This document shows, one piece after another, positions 31,736 through 39,890 of a stretch of DNA of 64,000 bases. The notes under the pieces were generated by a model, which was not told the origin of the DNA, did no database searches, and saw nothing but the letters and a program-made list of their open reading frames with translations. The stretch is taken from contig NZ_CP018221.1 of assembly GCF_001890385.1 (NCBI RefSeq), positions 607,501 to 671,500 of the forward strand, written 5' to 3'. The position numbers were made by a program, and so were the translations under genes. The stretch comes from Tardibacter chloracetimidivorans. GTDB lineage: Bacteria > Pseudomonadota > Alphaproteobacteria > Sphingomonadales > Sphingomonadaceae. Within the stretch, counting starts at the first letter, position 1. Every line of letters starts with the position of its first letter.

Positions 31736-33352
31736 ATGACGTCAACTGTTCTGACGGTCCGGAAAACGCTGATGGGAGCCATTTCGCGCCTGCTGTCGCT
31801 GCAACCCGGCTCCGCCCTGCGAAACACCGCCGTCGGCGCGATCGCCGTCATGGCCATCGGGCTCTTCGGCCGCGTGCTGTCCTACCCCGTTCAGGATGAC
31901 GAGAATATCCATATCGCCACGGCGCTTCTGCTGTCGGATCACCACATCTACCGCGACCTCGGGTTCGTTCATCTGCCCAACCTGCCGCTGATGCTGAACG
32001 CCGTCTTCTCGCTCAGCGGAACCGATCATTATGTGCTCGCCGGACGGCTGCTCGTCTGCCTTGCCTGGGTAGGAGCCGCCGCAGCGCTGGGACTGATCGC
32101 CTGGCAGAAAACGAAGAGCCCCGCGGTGGTCGCGACGGCCATCATCCTGCTGATGACGAACACGTTGCTGCTGGGCCCGGCGGGAATGCTCGTCACCAAC
32201 AACCTGCTTCCGATCACGGTCTCGCTGTTCGGACTCTATTTCTTCATCAGGGGCATGGAAGAATATCGCGGCCGCCCCTGGCTGTTCTTCCTTTCGGGCC
32301 TGTGCATTTCGGTGGCGATCGGGCTGAAGGTCAACAACATCTTTCTTGTGCCGCCGTTCGCCGCCGCCGCGTTTCTCGCTCCGGCCGGACAGCCATTTGG
32401 CGCCCGGTTGAAACATGCGGTGCTTCCGATGATCGCCGGCGGCTTGGTCGGCGGGCTCCCCGCGCTCTATTATCTGGCTCAGGATCCGGATGGCTTTCTG
32501 GCGCACACCTTGCGCTACTTCACCTACGCTCATCACGACTATTGGCAGACGCTGGACGAGCCGAAGGTCATGGGCATGGCGGGCAAGTTGCAGATCGCCG
32601 AACAGATGTGGCTGGGCGGCGCGACGCTGCTCGCCGCATGCCTCGCACTCTACCAGTTCTTCGTGCCGCTCTCGTCGCGGGAAAGGCCTGAGGGGCATGT
32701 GGCGGCGGGCTGGCTGTTCTGGCTTACGATCGGCCTCATCGCGCTTGGCGCGGCCGTGTCCTTCATTCCGACACCCGCCTTTTCGCAATATTTCACGCCG
32801 CCTGTCGCCTTTGTGATCGTCCTCGTCATCGTCACCCATGCGGGGCTCGACGAGCGCGAACGCCGCCTCGCCTTGCCGTTGATGGCGGCCGTTGTCGCAC
32901 TGTCGATGGTGGCGGGCGCCTCCCGCCTGGTTCCGGGCATTCCCGCCTTCTTCATGCCGCACAAGTGGACCGGCATAGTCGTGCACGACAACGCGCGCGC
33001 GGCGTTGGGTCAAATCGGCGGCACGGCTGCGCCCAGGGTGGCGACGCTCTGGCCGATATATGCGCTGGAAGGCGGCGGGACGATCTATCCCGAATTCGCC
33101 GCCGGGCCGTTCGTCTATCGTATCGCGGACCACATACCGGCGGCCGACCGGCGTCACTTCCGGACGACCTCCGCCTCCCGGCTTCCCGCCTTCCTCGACG
33201 CGGATCCTCCGCAAGCGATCATCGTGAAAAACAACGGCCGCTCCGACGGGGAGCTTCGCGATTACGCCATCGCCAATGGTTATCGGCCGGTGCCTCTCGA
33301 CCGGTCGGGCGAACTCAGCGTCCTTGTCCGGCCAGATTCGGGGAAGAAGTGA
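31736..33352 (+). CDS. GT-C (ArnT/PMT-like) integral membrane glycosyltransferase
   Basis: This 538-residue protein has about ten membrane helices followed by a soluble C-terminal part (about 430-538). The first periplasmic loop carries SYPVQDDENIHIA, the acidic motif found in ArnT/PMT-type GT-C enzymes. These use polyprenyl-phosphate sugars on the periplasmic side. It could decorate the polysaccharide or a lipid after flipping. A possible donor-making partner is the GtrB-like gene at 38895. ATG 31736 has AGGAG seven bases upstream; an in-frame ATG at 31658 lacks one. A 178-bp gap with no credible gene follows before rfbF. Confidence 0.75.
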   Translation: MTSTVLTVRKTLMGAISRLLSLQPGSALRNTAVGAIAVMAIGLFGRVLSYPVQDDENIHIATALLLSDHHIYRDLGFVHLPNLPLMLNAVFSLSGTDHYVLAGRLLVCLAWVGAAAALGLIAWQKTKSPAVVATAIILLMTNTLLLGPAGMLVTNNLLPITVSLFGLYFFIRGMEEYRGRPWLFFLSGLCISVAIGLKVNNIFLVPPFAAAAFLAPAGQPFGARLKHAVLPMIAGGLVGGLPALYYLAQDPDGFLAHTLRYFTYAHHDYWQTLDEPKVMGMAGKLQIAEQMWLGGATLLAACLALYQFFVPLSSRERPEGHVAAGWLFWLTIGLIALGAAVSFIPTPAFSQYFTPPVAFVIVLVIVTHAGLDERERRLALPLMAAVVALSMVAGASRLVPGIPAFFMPHKWTGIVVHDNARAALGQIGGTAAPRVATLWPIYALEGGGTIYPEFAAGPFVYRIADHIPAADRRHFRTTSASRLPAFLDADPPQAIIVKNNGRSDGELRDYAIANGYRPVPLDRSGELSVLVRPDSGKK

Positions 33353-33530
33353 TGTCGCCGTGTCAACTCGCCGTTCTGGCTAACACTCTTTTGCGTCCCG
33401 CCGTCACCGATGGGCATGGCGCGCCAAATTGCCCACCGCGCTTACCTCTCCTGCGCTCCGCCGTTTCGACGGCCCGGATGTATAACCGGAGACAGCTTTC
33501 GATGACGTTGCGTCAATGGGGGAGCCGTAT

Positions 33531-34349
33531 ATGAAAACAGTGCTTCTTGCAGGCGGCCTTGGTTCCAGACTGGCCGAGGAAACGGTCCGTATTCCAAAGC
33601 CCATGGTGGAGGTGGCGGGCCGCCCCATCATGATGCACGTCATGGATATCTACAGCCATTGGGGCCACCATGATTTCATCGTGGCGTGCGGCTATAAATG
33701 CCTGCTCATAAAAAGCTTTTTTCAAGACCTCCACCTGATGAACAATGATTTCACGGTGGCCCTGAAAAGCGGCGGCATGACGCTGCGCCCGACAGGCAAG
33801 ATCGATTGGAACGTGTCGGTCGTGGATACCGGCCAGACGACCATGACCGGCGGCCGCCTGCTGAGGCTGCGCGACTGGCTGGACAATGAGACCTTCATGG
33901 TCACCTATTCGGACGGCGTCGGCAACATAGACATCGATGCGCTGCTGGATTTCCACCGCGCGCACGGAAAGCTTGCCACCGTAACGGCGGTTCAGCCTCC
34001 CGCGCGGTTCGGCAATCTGGAGCTTGAGGGCGACCAGGTCGTCGAGTTCACCGAAAAGGTGCAGAAGCAGGAAACCTGGATCAACGGCGGCTTCTTCGTG
34101 TTCGAGCCGGGCGTGCTGGATTATCTGCCGGGCGATTCCGAACCGCTTGAGCAATCCCCGCTGATCAACCTTGCGCGGGACGGCGAACTTTTTGCCTACA
34201 AGCACAACGGTTTCTGGCACCCGATGGACACCGTCCGCGACCGGGACCACCTTGACCGGCTGGCGAGCGAGGGCACCCCGCCCTGGATGGAGTTTTCGCG
34301 CGAACCGCGGCTCCTCAAGGCGGAATCGCCGGCCATGCTCCATGTCTGA
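33531..34349 (+). CDS. rfbF: glucose-1-phosphate cytidylyltransferase
   Basis: RfbF makes CDP-glucose from glucose-1-phosphate and CTP, the first step of all CDP-6-deoxyhexose pathways. The protein has 272 residues, the usual length is about 257, and it begins with the nucleotidyltransferase motif VLLAGGLGSRLAEET. It then has VEVAGRPIMMHVM and the substrate motifs VTYSDGVGNIDID and WINGGFFVFEPGVLD. ATG 33531 has GGGGGAG seven bases upstream; ATG 33516 is in frame but less likely. It overlaps the dehydratase gene by eight bases, opening a five-gene CDP-sugar module. Confidence 0.95.
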   Translation: MKTVLLAGGLGSRLAEETVRIPKPMVEVAGRPIMMHVMDIYSHWGHHDFIVACGYKCLLIKSFFQDLHLMNNDFTVALKSGGMTLRPTGKIDWNVSVVDTGQTTMTGGRLLRLRDWLDNETFMVTYSDGVGNIDIDALLDFHRAHGKLATVTAVQPPARFGNLELEGDQVVEFTEKVQKQETWINGGFFVFEPGVLDYLPGDSEPLEQSPLINLARDGELFAYKHNGFWHPMDTVRDRDHLDRLASEGTPPWMEFSREPRLLKAESPAMLHV

Positions 34350-35466
34350 TCGACGGGAATCCGTGGATTTCGGCAATGCCTTTGCAGGCAGGCGGGTGCT
34401 GGTCACCGGCCATACCGGCTTCAAGGGCGGTTGGCTGTCGCTGTGGCTTCAGCGGCTTGGGGCGCATGTCACAGGAGTCGCGCTTCCGCCGCCGCCCGGC
34501 CCGTCCATCTTTGAATCCACCGGGGTCGCCCAGTCGGTCGATCATCGCATCGGCGACATCCGCTCCCCGGACTCCTTTGCAAGCGCCGTAAAGGGGGTAG
34601 AGCCGGAGCTGCTCATCCATATGGCGGCGCAGTCGCTCGTTCGCCCCTCCTATGAGGAGCCGGTCGACACCTTCCTGACCAATGTCACCGGCACTGCCGT
34701 CGTGCTGGACGCCGCCCGCCGCATGCCGTCGCTGAAGGCGATCGTCGTCGTCACGAGCGACAAATGCTATGAAAATCACGAATGGCCGTGGCCCTATCGC
34801 GAGACCGACGCATTGGGCGGCGCAGATCCCTACAGCGCGTCCAAAGGCTGCACGGAAATCGTCGCGAATTCGTTCCGGCGCTCCTATTTCAACGCGCCCG
34901 GTGCGCCGCTGCTGGCGACAGCCAGGGCGGGCAATGTGTTCGGCGGGGGCGACTGGGCGGTGGACCGGCTTGTGCCGGACATCGTCCGGGCGATCATGGC
35001 CGGGACGCCCGTCGACATCCGCAACCCGGGCAGCGTCAGGCCGTGGCAGCATGTGCTGGAACCACTGTCGGGCTATTTGACACTTGCCGCCCGCCTGCTT
35101 GGAGACAATGGCGCGTCCTTTGCCGACGCCTGGAACTTCGGGCCGGAGCCGCAAGCCTTTCTGAACGTGGAAACGCTGGCGCGCACGCTTTGCGACGCCT
35201 GGGGCGCAGGTGCGCCGCCGCTGCGGCTGGGCGTGGGAGGCGGTCCGCACGAGGCGGGCATGCTGACGCTCGACAGCAGCAAGGCGCACGCCGCGCTGGG
35301 CTGGCGTCCGCGACTGTCTTCGGATGAGGCGATACGGCTGACCGCCCAATGGTATCGCGCCCATGCGAATGGCGACACCAATCTTCGCGCGCTGAGCCTG
35401 GCTCAGATCGATGCCTATTCAGGCGGCGCGCCCCTTGCTGAACCGGAGCTCAAGATATGCGCGTGA
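34342..35466 (+). CDS. rfbG: CDP-glucose 4,6-dehydratase
   Basis: RfbG converts CDP-glucose to CDP-4-keto-6-deoxyglucose. It is a 374-residue extended SDR with the NAD motif VTGHTGFKGGWLSLWL, the catalytic VVTSDKCYEN segment and active-site DPYSASKGCTEIV. VRPWQHVLEPLSGYLTLA is a family signature. ATG 34342 lies inside the end of rfbF (eight bases overlap), and the end overlaps the next gene by ten bases, so the three are translationally coupled. Confidence 0.95.
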   Translation: MSDRRESVDFGNAFAGRRVLVTGHTGFKGGWLSLWLQRLGAHVTGVALPPPPGPSIFESTGVAQSVDHRIGDIRSPDSFASAVKGVEPELLIHMAAQSLVRPSYEEPVDTFLTNVTGTAVVLDAARRMPSLKAIVVVTSDKCYENHEWPWPYRETDALGGADPYSASKGCTEIVANSFRRSYFNAPGAPLLATARAGNVFGGGDWAVDRLVPDIVRAIMAGTPVDIRNPGSVRPWQHVLEPLSGYLTLAARLLGDNGASFADAWNFGPEPQAFLNVETLARTLCDAWGAGAPPLRLGVGGGPHEAGMLTLDSSKAHAALGWRPRLSSDEAIRLTAQWYRAHANGDTNLRALSLAQIDAYSGGAPLAEPELKICA

Positions 35467-36668
35467 ATTATGGCCAGACTGTCCATGGCGAGGAAGAAAT
35501 CGCCGCCGTTGTGGACGTGCTGCGCACCTCCACACAGATGGGCGCCCGCGTCCGGAAAATGGAATCGCACGTCGCGGCCCTTTTCGACAAGAAATATGGC
35601 GTGATGGTCAATTCGGGTTCGTCGGCCAATTACCTGGCCGTTGAACTTCTGAACCTGCCGGCAGGCAGCGAGGTGATAACCCCCGCCCTCACCTTTGCGA
35701 CGACCGTCGCTCCGATCGCGCGCCAGAAGCTGGTCCCCGCCTTCGTCGATGCGGCCGAAGGCACCTACAACATCGACGTCGATCAGATCGAGGCGATGAT
35801 CACGCCCGCAACCCGCGCGATGATGATCCCGTCGCTGATCGGGAACCTGCCCGATTGGGACCGTATCCGCGCCATCGCCGACAAGCACGGGCTGCTGGTG
35901 GTGGAAGACAGCGCCGACACGCTTGGCGCGACGCTTCGCGGCACAAGCACCGGCACCCGGTCGCACATCAGCACCACCAGCTTCTACGGATCGCACGTCA
36001 TCAACGCCGCGGGCAACGGTGGCATGATCTGCATCAACGATGACGAGCTTGGCCGCCGCGCGCTGCTGCTCCGCTCCTGGGGCCGCACCTCTTCGCTCTT
36101 CGTGCAGTCCGAAAGCATCGAGACACGCTTCAACGTGGAGCTGGACGGCATCCCCTATGACGCCAAGTTCCTGTTCGAAGAACTCGGCTACAATCTGGAA
36201 CCGTCCGAGATCGGGGCCGCCTTCGGCCTTGTCCAGCTCGACAAGCTCGACCGGAACATCGCCGCGCGGGAGCATAACTTCAAGCGTCAGCTCGATTTCT
36301 TCTCACGCTATGAGGAGTGGTTCATCCTGCCTCGGCAGATGCCGGAATCGCGCACTGGCTGGCTCGCCTTTCCGCTGACGATCCGCCCCGATGCGCCGTT
36401 CACGCGCACGCAGATGCAGATCTGGTTCGAGGAGCGCGATGTTCAGACGCGACCCGTCTTCACGGGCAACATCCTGCGCCAGCCGGCCATGAAGAGCGTG
36501 CCTTCGCGCACGGCGGAAGGCGGCTATCCGGTGGCCGATGCGGTGATGCGGGGCGGCATCTTGCTGGCCTGCCACCACGGCCTCGACGACGCGCAGATCG
36601 ATTTCATGCACCAGACCTTCGAGGATTTCGTCGCGAGCATGGCGACATCGCGAGCAGCAGTCGCCTGA
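35457..36668 (+). CDS. RfbH-like CDP-4-keto-6-deoxyglucose 3-dehydratase lacking the iron-sulfur cysteines
   Basis: This 403-residue PLP/PMP-fold enzyme is of the DegT family. His180 (TTSFYGSHVINAAGNGGM) replaces the PLP-binding Lys, which marks dehydratases of the E1 (RfbH/AscC/DdhC) and ColD groups. Classical E1 enzymes bind a [2Fe-2S] cluster through four Cys after the WGRD motif. Here that stretch reads SWGRTSSLFVQSESIETRF, and the whole protein has only two Cys (192 and one near 363). No E3 reductase gene is present. A ColD-like, glutamate-driven 3-deoxygenation without iron-sulfur is therefore likely. Length and neighbours (rfbF, rfbG) agree with C3 deoxygenation of a CDP sugar. Confidence 0.85.
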   Translation: MRVNYGQTVHGEEEIAAVVDVLRTSTQMGARVRKMESHVAALFDKKYGVMVNSGSSANYLAVELLNLPAGSEVITPALTFATTVAPIARQKLVPAFVDAAEGTYNIDVDQIEAMITPATRAMMIPSLIGNLPDWDRIRAIADKHGLLVVEDSADTLGATLRGTSTGTRSHISTTSFYGSHVINAAGNGGMICINDDELGRRALLLRSWGRTSSLFVQSESIETRFNVELDGIPYDAKFLFEELGYNLEPSEIGAAFGLVQLDKLDRNIAAREHNFKRQLDFFSRYEEWFILPRQMPESRTGWLAFPLTIRPDAPFTRTQMQIWFEERDVQTRPVFTGNILRQPAMKSVPSRTAEGGYPVADAVMRGGILLACHHGLDDAQIDFMHQTFEDFVASMATSRAAVA

Positions 36669-36670
36669 AC

Positions 36671-37924
36671 ATGCCCAGCCAGAACGGGAAAGCCCAACCG
36701 ATGACCACACTCTCTCAGTGCCGCGCCTGCCTCGCGCCCGATCCCTATCTGTTTCTGCCGATGGGCGATCACCCGCCGGCGCAGGCATTCATCCGGTCTG
36801 GCGACGTCGCCAAGGATCAGCCGGCCTTCCCGCTCAACACGCAGGTCTGCCTTGAATGCGGACTGATCCAGGTCGCCGACCAGATCCCCGCCGATTATTT
36901 CCGTCACTATCTCTATGTGCCCTCGGGCGCCGCCACCATGCACACCCATTTCCGGGGGCTGGCAGAGGTGGTGACCGAAAAGGCGAACGGCGGTCTGGTC
37001 ATCGACATCGGCTGCAATGACGGGCTGATGCTGATGGCGGCGAACGGCATGGGCGCGCGGACGCTGGGGATCGACCCCGCCGCTAACATCGTCGAGATCG
37101 CGAACGAGCGCGGAGTCGATGTGCACGTCGCCTATTTCAACCCAGCGACCGCCGCCGAAGTGCTGGAAAAGCACGAAGCGCCGAAGGTAATCTGCTCGAC
37201 CAACACCTTCAACCATATCGGCGACCTGCATGATTTCATGAAGGGCGTGGACATTCTGCTTGCCGATGACGGCACCTTCATACTCGAACTGCCCTGGGCC
37301 AAGGACCTGATCGAAAAGAACGAGTTCGACACTGTCTATCAGGAGCATCTGTCGGAGTTCAGCCTGCTGTCGCTTGCAAGGCTCGGGGCCTTCTTCGACA
37401 TGCACGTCGTCGATGTCACGCGGCTTGGCGTGCATGGCGGATCGATGCGGATATTCCTGCGCCGCAAGGCGATGAACGACACGCCCGCGCCTGTCGTCCA
37501 GGAAATGCTGGACGAGGAACTGGCGTCCGGCATGCTGGACAAGGAAAGCTATGACGCCTTCACCCGGCGGGTGGACGATGTCGGCACGGAATTGCGCCAG
37601 ATGCTGAAGGAGATGAAGGCGAAGGGGCTGAAGATCGCGGGTTATGGCGCGCCGGCCAAGGGCAACACCCTGCTCAACTATTTCGGCATCGGTCCCAGCG
37701 AGCTTGATTTCCTGGTCGACCGTAACCCGCTGAAGCACGATCTCTATTCGCCGGGCATGAAAATCCCGGTGCGCGGAACCGACGCGATCACTTCTGAAAA
37801 GCCTGATGTGCTTCTCGTGCTCGCCTGGAACTTCTTCGACGAGATCAAGGACCAGCAGGCGGATTTCCTGGCGGCGGGCGGGCAGTTTCTGGTGCCCTTG
37901 CCCCAGCCGACGCTGGTGAACTGA
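36671..37924 (+). CDS. SAM-dependent sugar C-methyltransferase (TylC3/NovU type)
   Basis: This protein of about 417 residues matches the three-part C-methyltransferase family. It has an N-terminal zinc site (CRACLA ... CLECGLIQV), a central SAM domain (LVIDIGCNDGLMLMAA) and a C-terminal domain with AGYGAPAKGNTLLNYFGI. The motif EHLSEFSLLSL includes the usual catalytic segment. Relatives add a methyl group to carbon 3 (or 5) beside the 4-keto group of 6-deoxy nucleotide sugars. Acting after the C3 dehydratase, it would give a C-methyl-branched 3,6-dideoxy sugar. The start is uncertain: ATG 36671 or ATG 36701, neither with a strong ribosome site. Confidence 0.88.
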   Translation: MPSQNGKAQPMTTLSQCRACLAPDPYLFLPMGDHPPAQAFIRSGDVAKDQPAFPLNTQVCLECGLIQVADQIPADYFRHYLYVPSGAATMHTHFRGLAEVVTEKANGGLVIDIGCNDGLMLMAANGMGARTLGIDPAANIVEIANERGVDVHVAYFNPATAAEVLEKHEAPKVICSTNTFNHIGDLHDFMKGVDILLADDGTFILELPWAKDLIEKNEFDTVYQEHLSEFSLLSLARLGAFFDMHVVDVTRLGVHGGSMRIFLRRKAMNDTPAPVVQEMLDEELASGMLDKESYDAFTRRVDDVGTELRQMLKEMKAKGLKIAGYGAPAKGNTLLNYFGIGPSELDFLVDRNPLKHDLYSPGMKIPVRGTDAITSEKPDVLLVLAWNFFDEIKDQQADFLAAGGQFLVPLPQPTLVN

Positions 37925-37965
37925 GGCAGTCCGACAGGGCGTTAGGGTCAGGACTCATCAAGCAC

Positions 37966-38898
37966 ATGGCCGAGCGTGTAGTCATCACAGGTGGCGCGGG
38001 TTTCATCGGGTCCCATCTTGCGCGGCGCTGCGTGGCCGAGGGGCTGGACGTGCATCTGATCGTGCGTCCGTCGTCCTCGCTTCACCGGCTGGCCGGCGAG
38101 ATCGACCGCCTGACCGTCCACACGGCCGATCTTGGCGACGAGCCCCGGTTGCGGGCGTTGCTCGCCCGGATCGCGCCCGATCGCGTCTTCCACCTTGCCG
38201 CGCGGACCCGTGGCGCGGACGCGGCCGACACTCTGGCGGATGCGCGGAACCTGCTGCTCCTGCTGCAATTGCTGGCCGAACAGGACCGGCCGCCAAGTGT
38301 GGTCGTCCGGACAGGCTCGATCGCGGAATATGGCACGGGGCCGCTTCCCTATCGCGAAGACCAGCATGAGGAGCCGGAGACGCCCTATGCCGTCGCCCAT
38401 GTGATCGGCACGGAACAGCTCCGCAGATTGGCGTCCATGCTGACCTTCCCCGTCGTCACGGTGCGGCTGGCGCTCGTCTATGGGCCGGGACAGTCCGAGG
38501 ACTTCCTGATACCGGCGATGATCCGCCGCTGCCTTGAAGGCCAGCCCCTCACCGTCCGCCATCCCGACGACCGGCGCGACCTGCTCCACATCGACGATGC
38601 AGTGGAGGGGCTGATGCAGCTTTCAGAGGCGAAGCTGATGGGACACACCGTCGTCAACCTTGCCACCGGCGTGGCCCCCAGCATGCGCGAGGCGGCGAAA
38701 CTGGTCCTCGCGGCCACGGGCGCCGATCCCGCGCTCGTGACGCTTTCCGATACACAACCCGGCCGTACCCCGTCCGAACTGCGCGCTGCGCCCGATCTCG
38801 CGCAGTCGCTGGTCGGCTGGAAGGCAGCCCTCAACCTGGCCGACGGGATCGAAAAGACCGTGTCGGCGATGCGCAGCCATGATCGGATCGCAGCATGA
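37966..38898 (+). CDS. NAD-dependent epimerase/dehydratase family protein with YxxxH active site
   Basis: This is a 310-residue extended SDR with VVITGGAGFIGSHLARR at the N-terminus, Ser118 in RTGSIAEYG and Tyr141. The lysine of the normal Tyr-x3-Lys is His145 (ETPYAVAHVIGTE). In position it would be the 4-ketoreductase that finishes the CDP-sugar pathway after the C-methyltransferase. The loss of the catalytic Lys makes normal chemistry uncertain. It overlaps the following GT2 gene by four bases. Confidence 0.82.
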   Translation: MAERVVITGGAGFIGSHLARRCVAEGLDVHLIVRPSSSLHRLAGEIDRLTVHTADLGDEPRLRALLARIAPDRVFHLAARTRGADAADTLADARNLLLLLQLLAEQDRPPSVVVRTGSIAEYGTGPLPYREDQHEEPETPYAVAHVIGTEQLRRLASMLTFPVVTVRLALVYGPGQSEDFLIPAMIRRCLEGQPLTVRHPDDRRDLLHIDDAVEGLMQLSEAKLMGHTVVNLATGVAPSMREAAKLVLAATGADPALVTLSDTQPGRTPSELRAAPDLAQSLVGWKAALNLADGIEKTVSAMRSHDRIAA

Positions 38899-39890
38899 GA
38901 CATGGCGTCGACAATGATCGGACCAAGGTCTCGATCCTCATTCCCTGCTTCAACGAAGAGGCGAATGTCGGGAGCGTCTATGCCGCCGTCACCGGCGTGT
39001 TCCGCACCCTTCCCGACTATGATTACGAGATCATCTTCACCGACAATCATTCGACCGACCGCACCTTCGCGCTGCTGAGGGACATGGCGGCGCGGGACCC
39101 GAAGGTGCATGTCATCCGCTTTTCGCGCAACTGCGGCTATCAGCGCTCGCTGCTCACCGCCTACAAGGCGGCGACGGGCGATTGCTCGATCCAGCTCGAT
39201 TGCGACCTGCAGGACCCGCCGGAGCTTATCCCGCAGATGCTCGATCTCTGGCGGCAGGGCCATCAGGTCGTCTATGGCATCCGCCGTTCCACCGACGAAG
39301 GCGCGGTGACGAGCTGGAGCAGGCGCGCCTTCTACCGGCTGATCGCGTCGATGAGCGAGGACGATCTTCCATTGAATGCGGGTGAGTTCCGCCTGGTGGA
39401 TGCGTGCATCCTCGCCCAGCTTCGGACGGTGAACGACACCTCCCCCTATATGCGCGGCCTCATCAGCTCGATGGGCTTTTCGCAGATCGGCTTCGAATAT
39501 GATCGCCGGGCACGGGTGGCGGGCAAGAGCAAATTCCCCTTCGAGGCGATGCTGGGGCTGGCGGTCGACGGCGTGCTCAACCACTCGCTGGTCCCGCTCA
39601 GGATCGCATCGGCGGTGGGCCTGCTCGTCGGCAGCTTCACCTTCGTCCTGATGTTCGTCTATCTCGCGGGACGGCTGATCTTCGGCCAGGACTGGCCCGC
39701 CGGTTTTGCGACCACAACGCTGCTGCTCTTGATGTCGATCTCCATGAACGCGCTCTTCATGGGCGTGCTGGGCGAATATCTGGGCCGCATCTTCATGCAA
39801 TCGAAGCAACGCCCGACCCCCATCATCGAAGTAACCCTCAACATGCCGCACAAACAGCCGTCACAGCTCTCGCTCACGGCCGCAGAATGA
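38895..39890 (+). CDS. GT2 glycosyltransferase, GtrB/ArnC-like, with two C-terminal membrane helices
   Basis: This 331-residue GT-A enzyme has VSILIPCFNEEANVGSV at the start and the donor-binding IQLDCDLQDPPELIPQM. A long C-terminal part holds two membrane helices (about 237-300). This architecture fits enzymes that move a sugar from a nucleotide to undecaprenyl phosphate, making a lipid-P-sugar donor for periplasmic glycosylation. The ArnT-like protein at 31736 would be a natural user. It overlaps both neighbours by four bases. Confidence 0.85.
   Translation: MRHGVDNDRTKVSILIPCFNEEANVGSVYAAVTGVFRTLPDYDYEIIFTDNHSTDRTFALLRDMAARDPKVHVIRFSRNCGYQRSLLTAYKAATGDCSIQLDCDLQDPPELIPQMLDLWRQGHQVVYGIRRSTDEGAVTSWSRRAFYRLIASMSEDDLPLNAGEFRLVDACILAQLRTVNDTSPYMRGLISSMGFSQIGFEYDRRARVAGKSKFPFEAMLGLAVDGVLNHSLVPLRIASAVGLLVGSFTFVLMFVYLAGRLIFGQDWPAGFATTTLLLLMSISMNALFMGVLGEYLGRIFMQSKQRPTPIIEVTLNMPHKQPSQLSLTAAE

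Noticed and set aside
33417-33432. Sigma-54-like element upstream of rfbF (TGGCGCG followed by TTGC).
   Set aside because: GG and GC are 13 bases apart instead of 12, a spacing that sigma-54 promoters do not tolerate.
33352-33534. A 60-codon open frame between the ArnT-like gene and rfbF, overlapping both by TGATG and ATGA.
   Set aside because: The overlaps are tempting, but only about 63% of third positions are G or C, far below true genes here, and the peptide resembles nothing.
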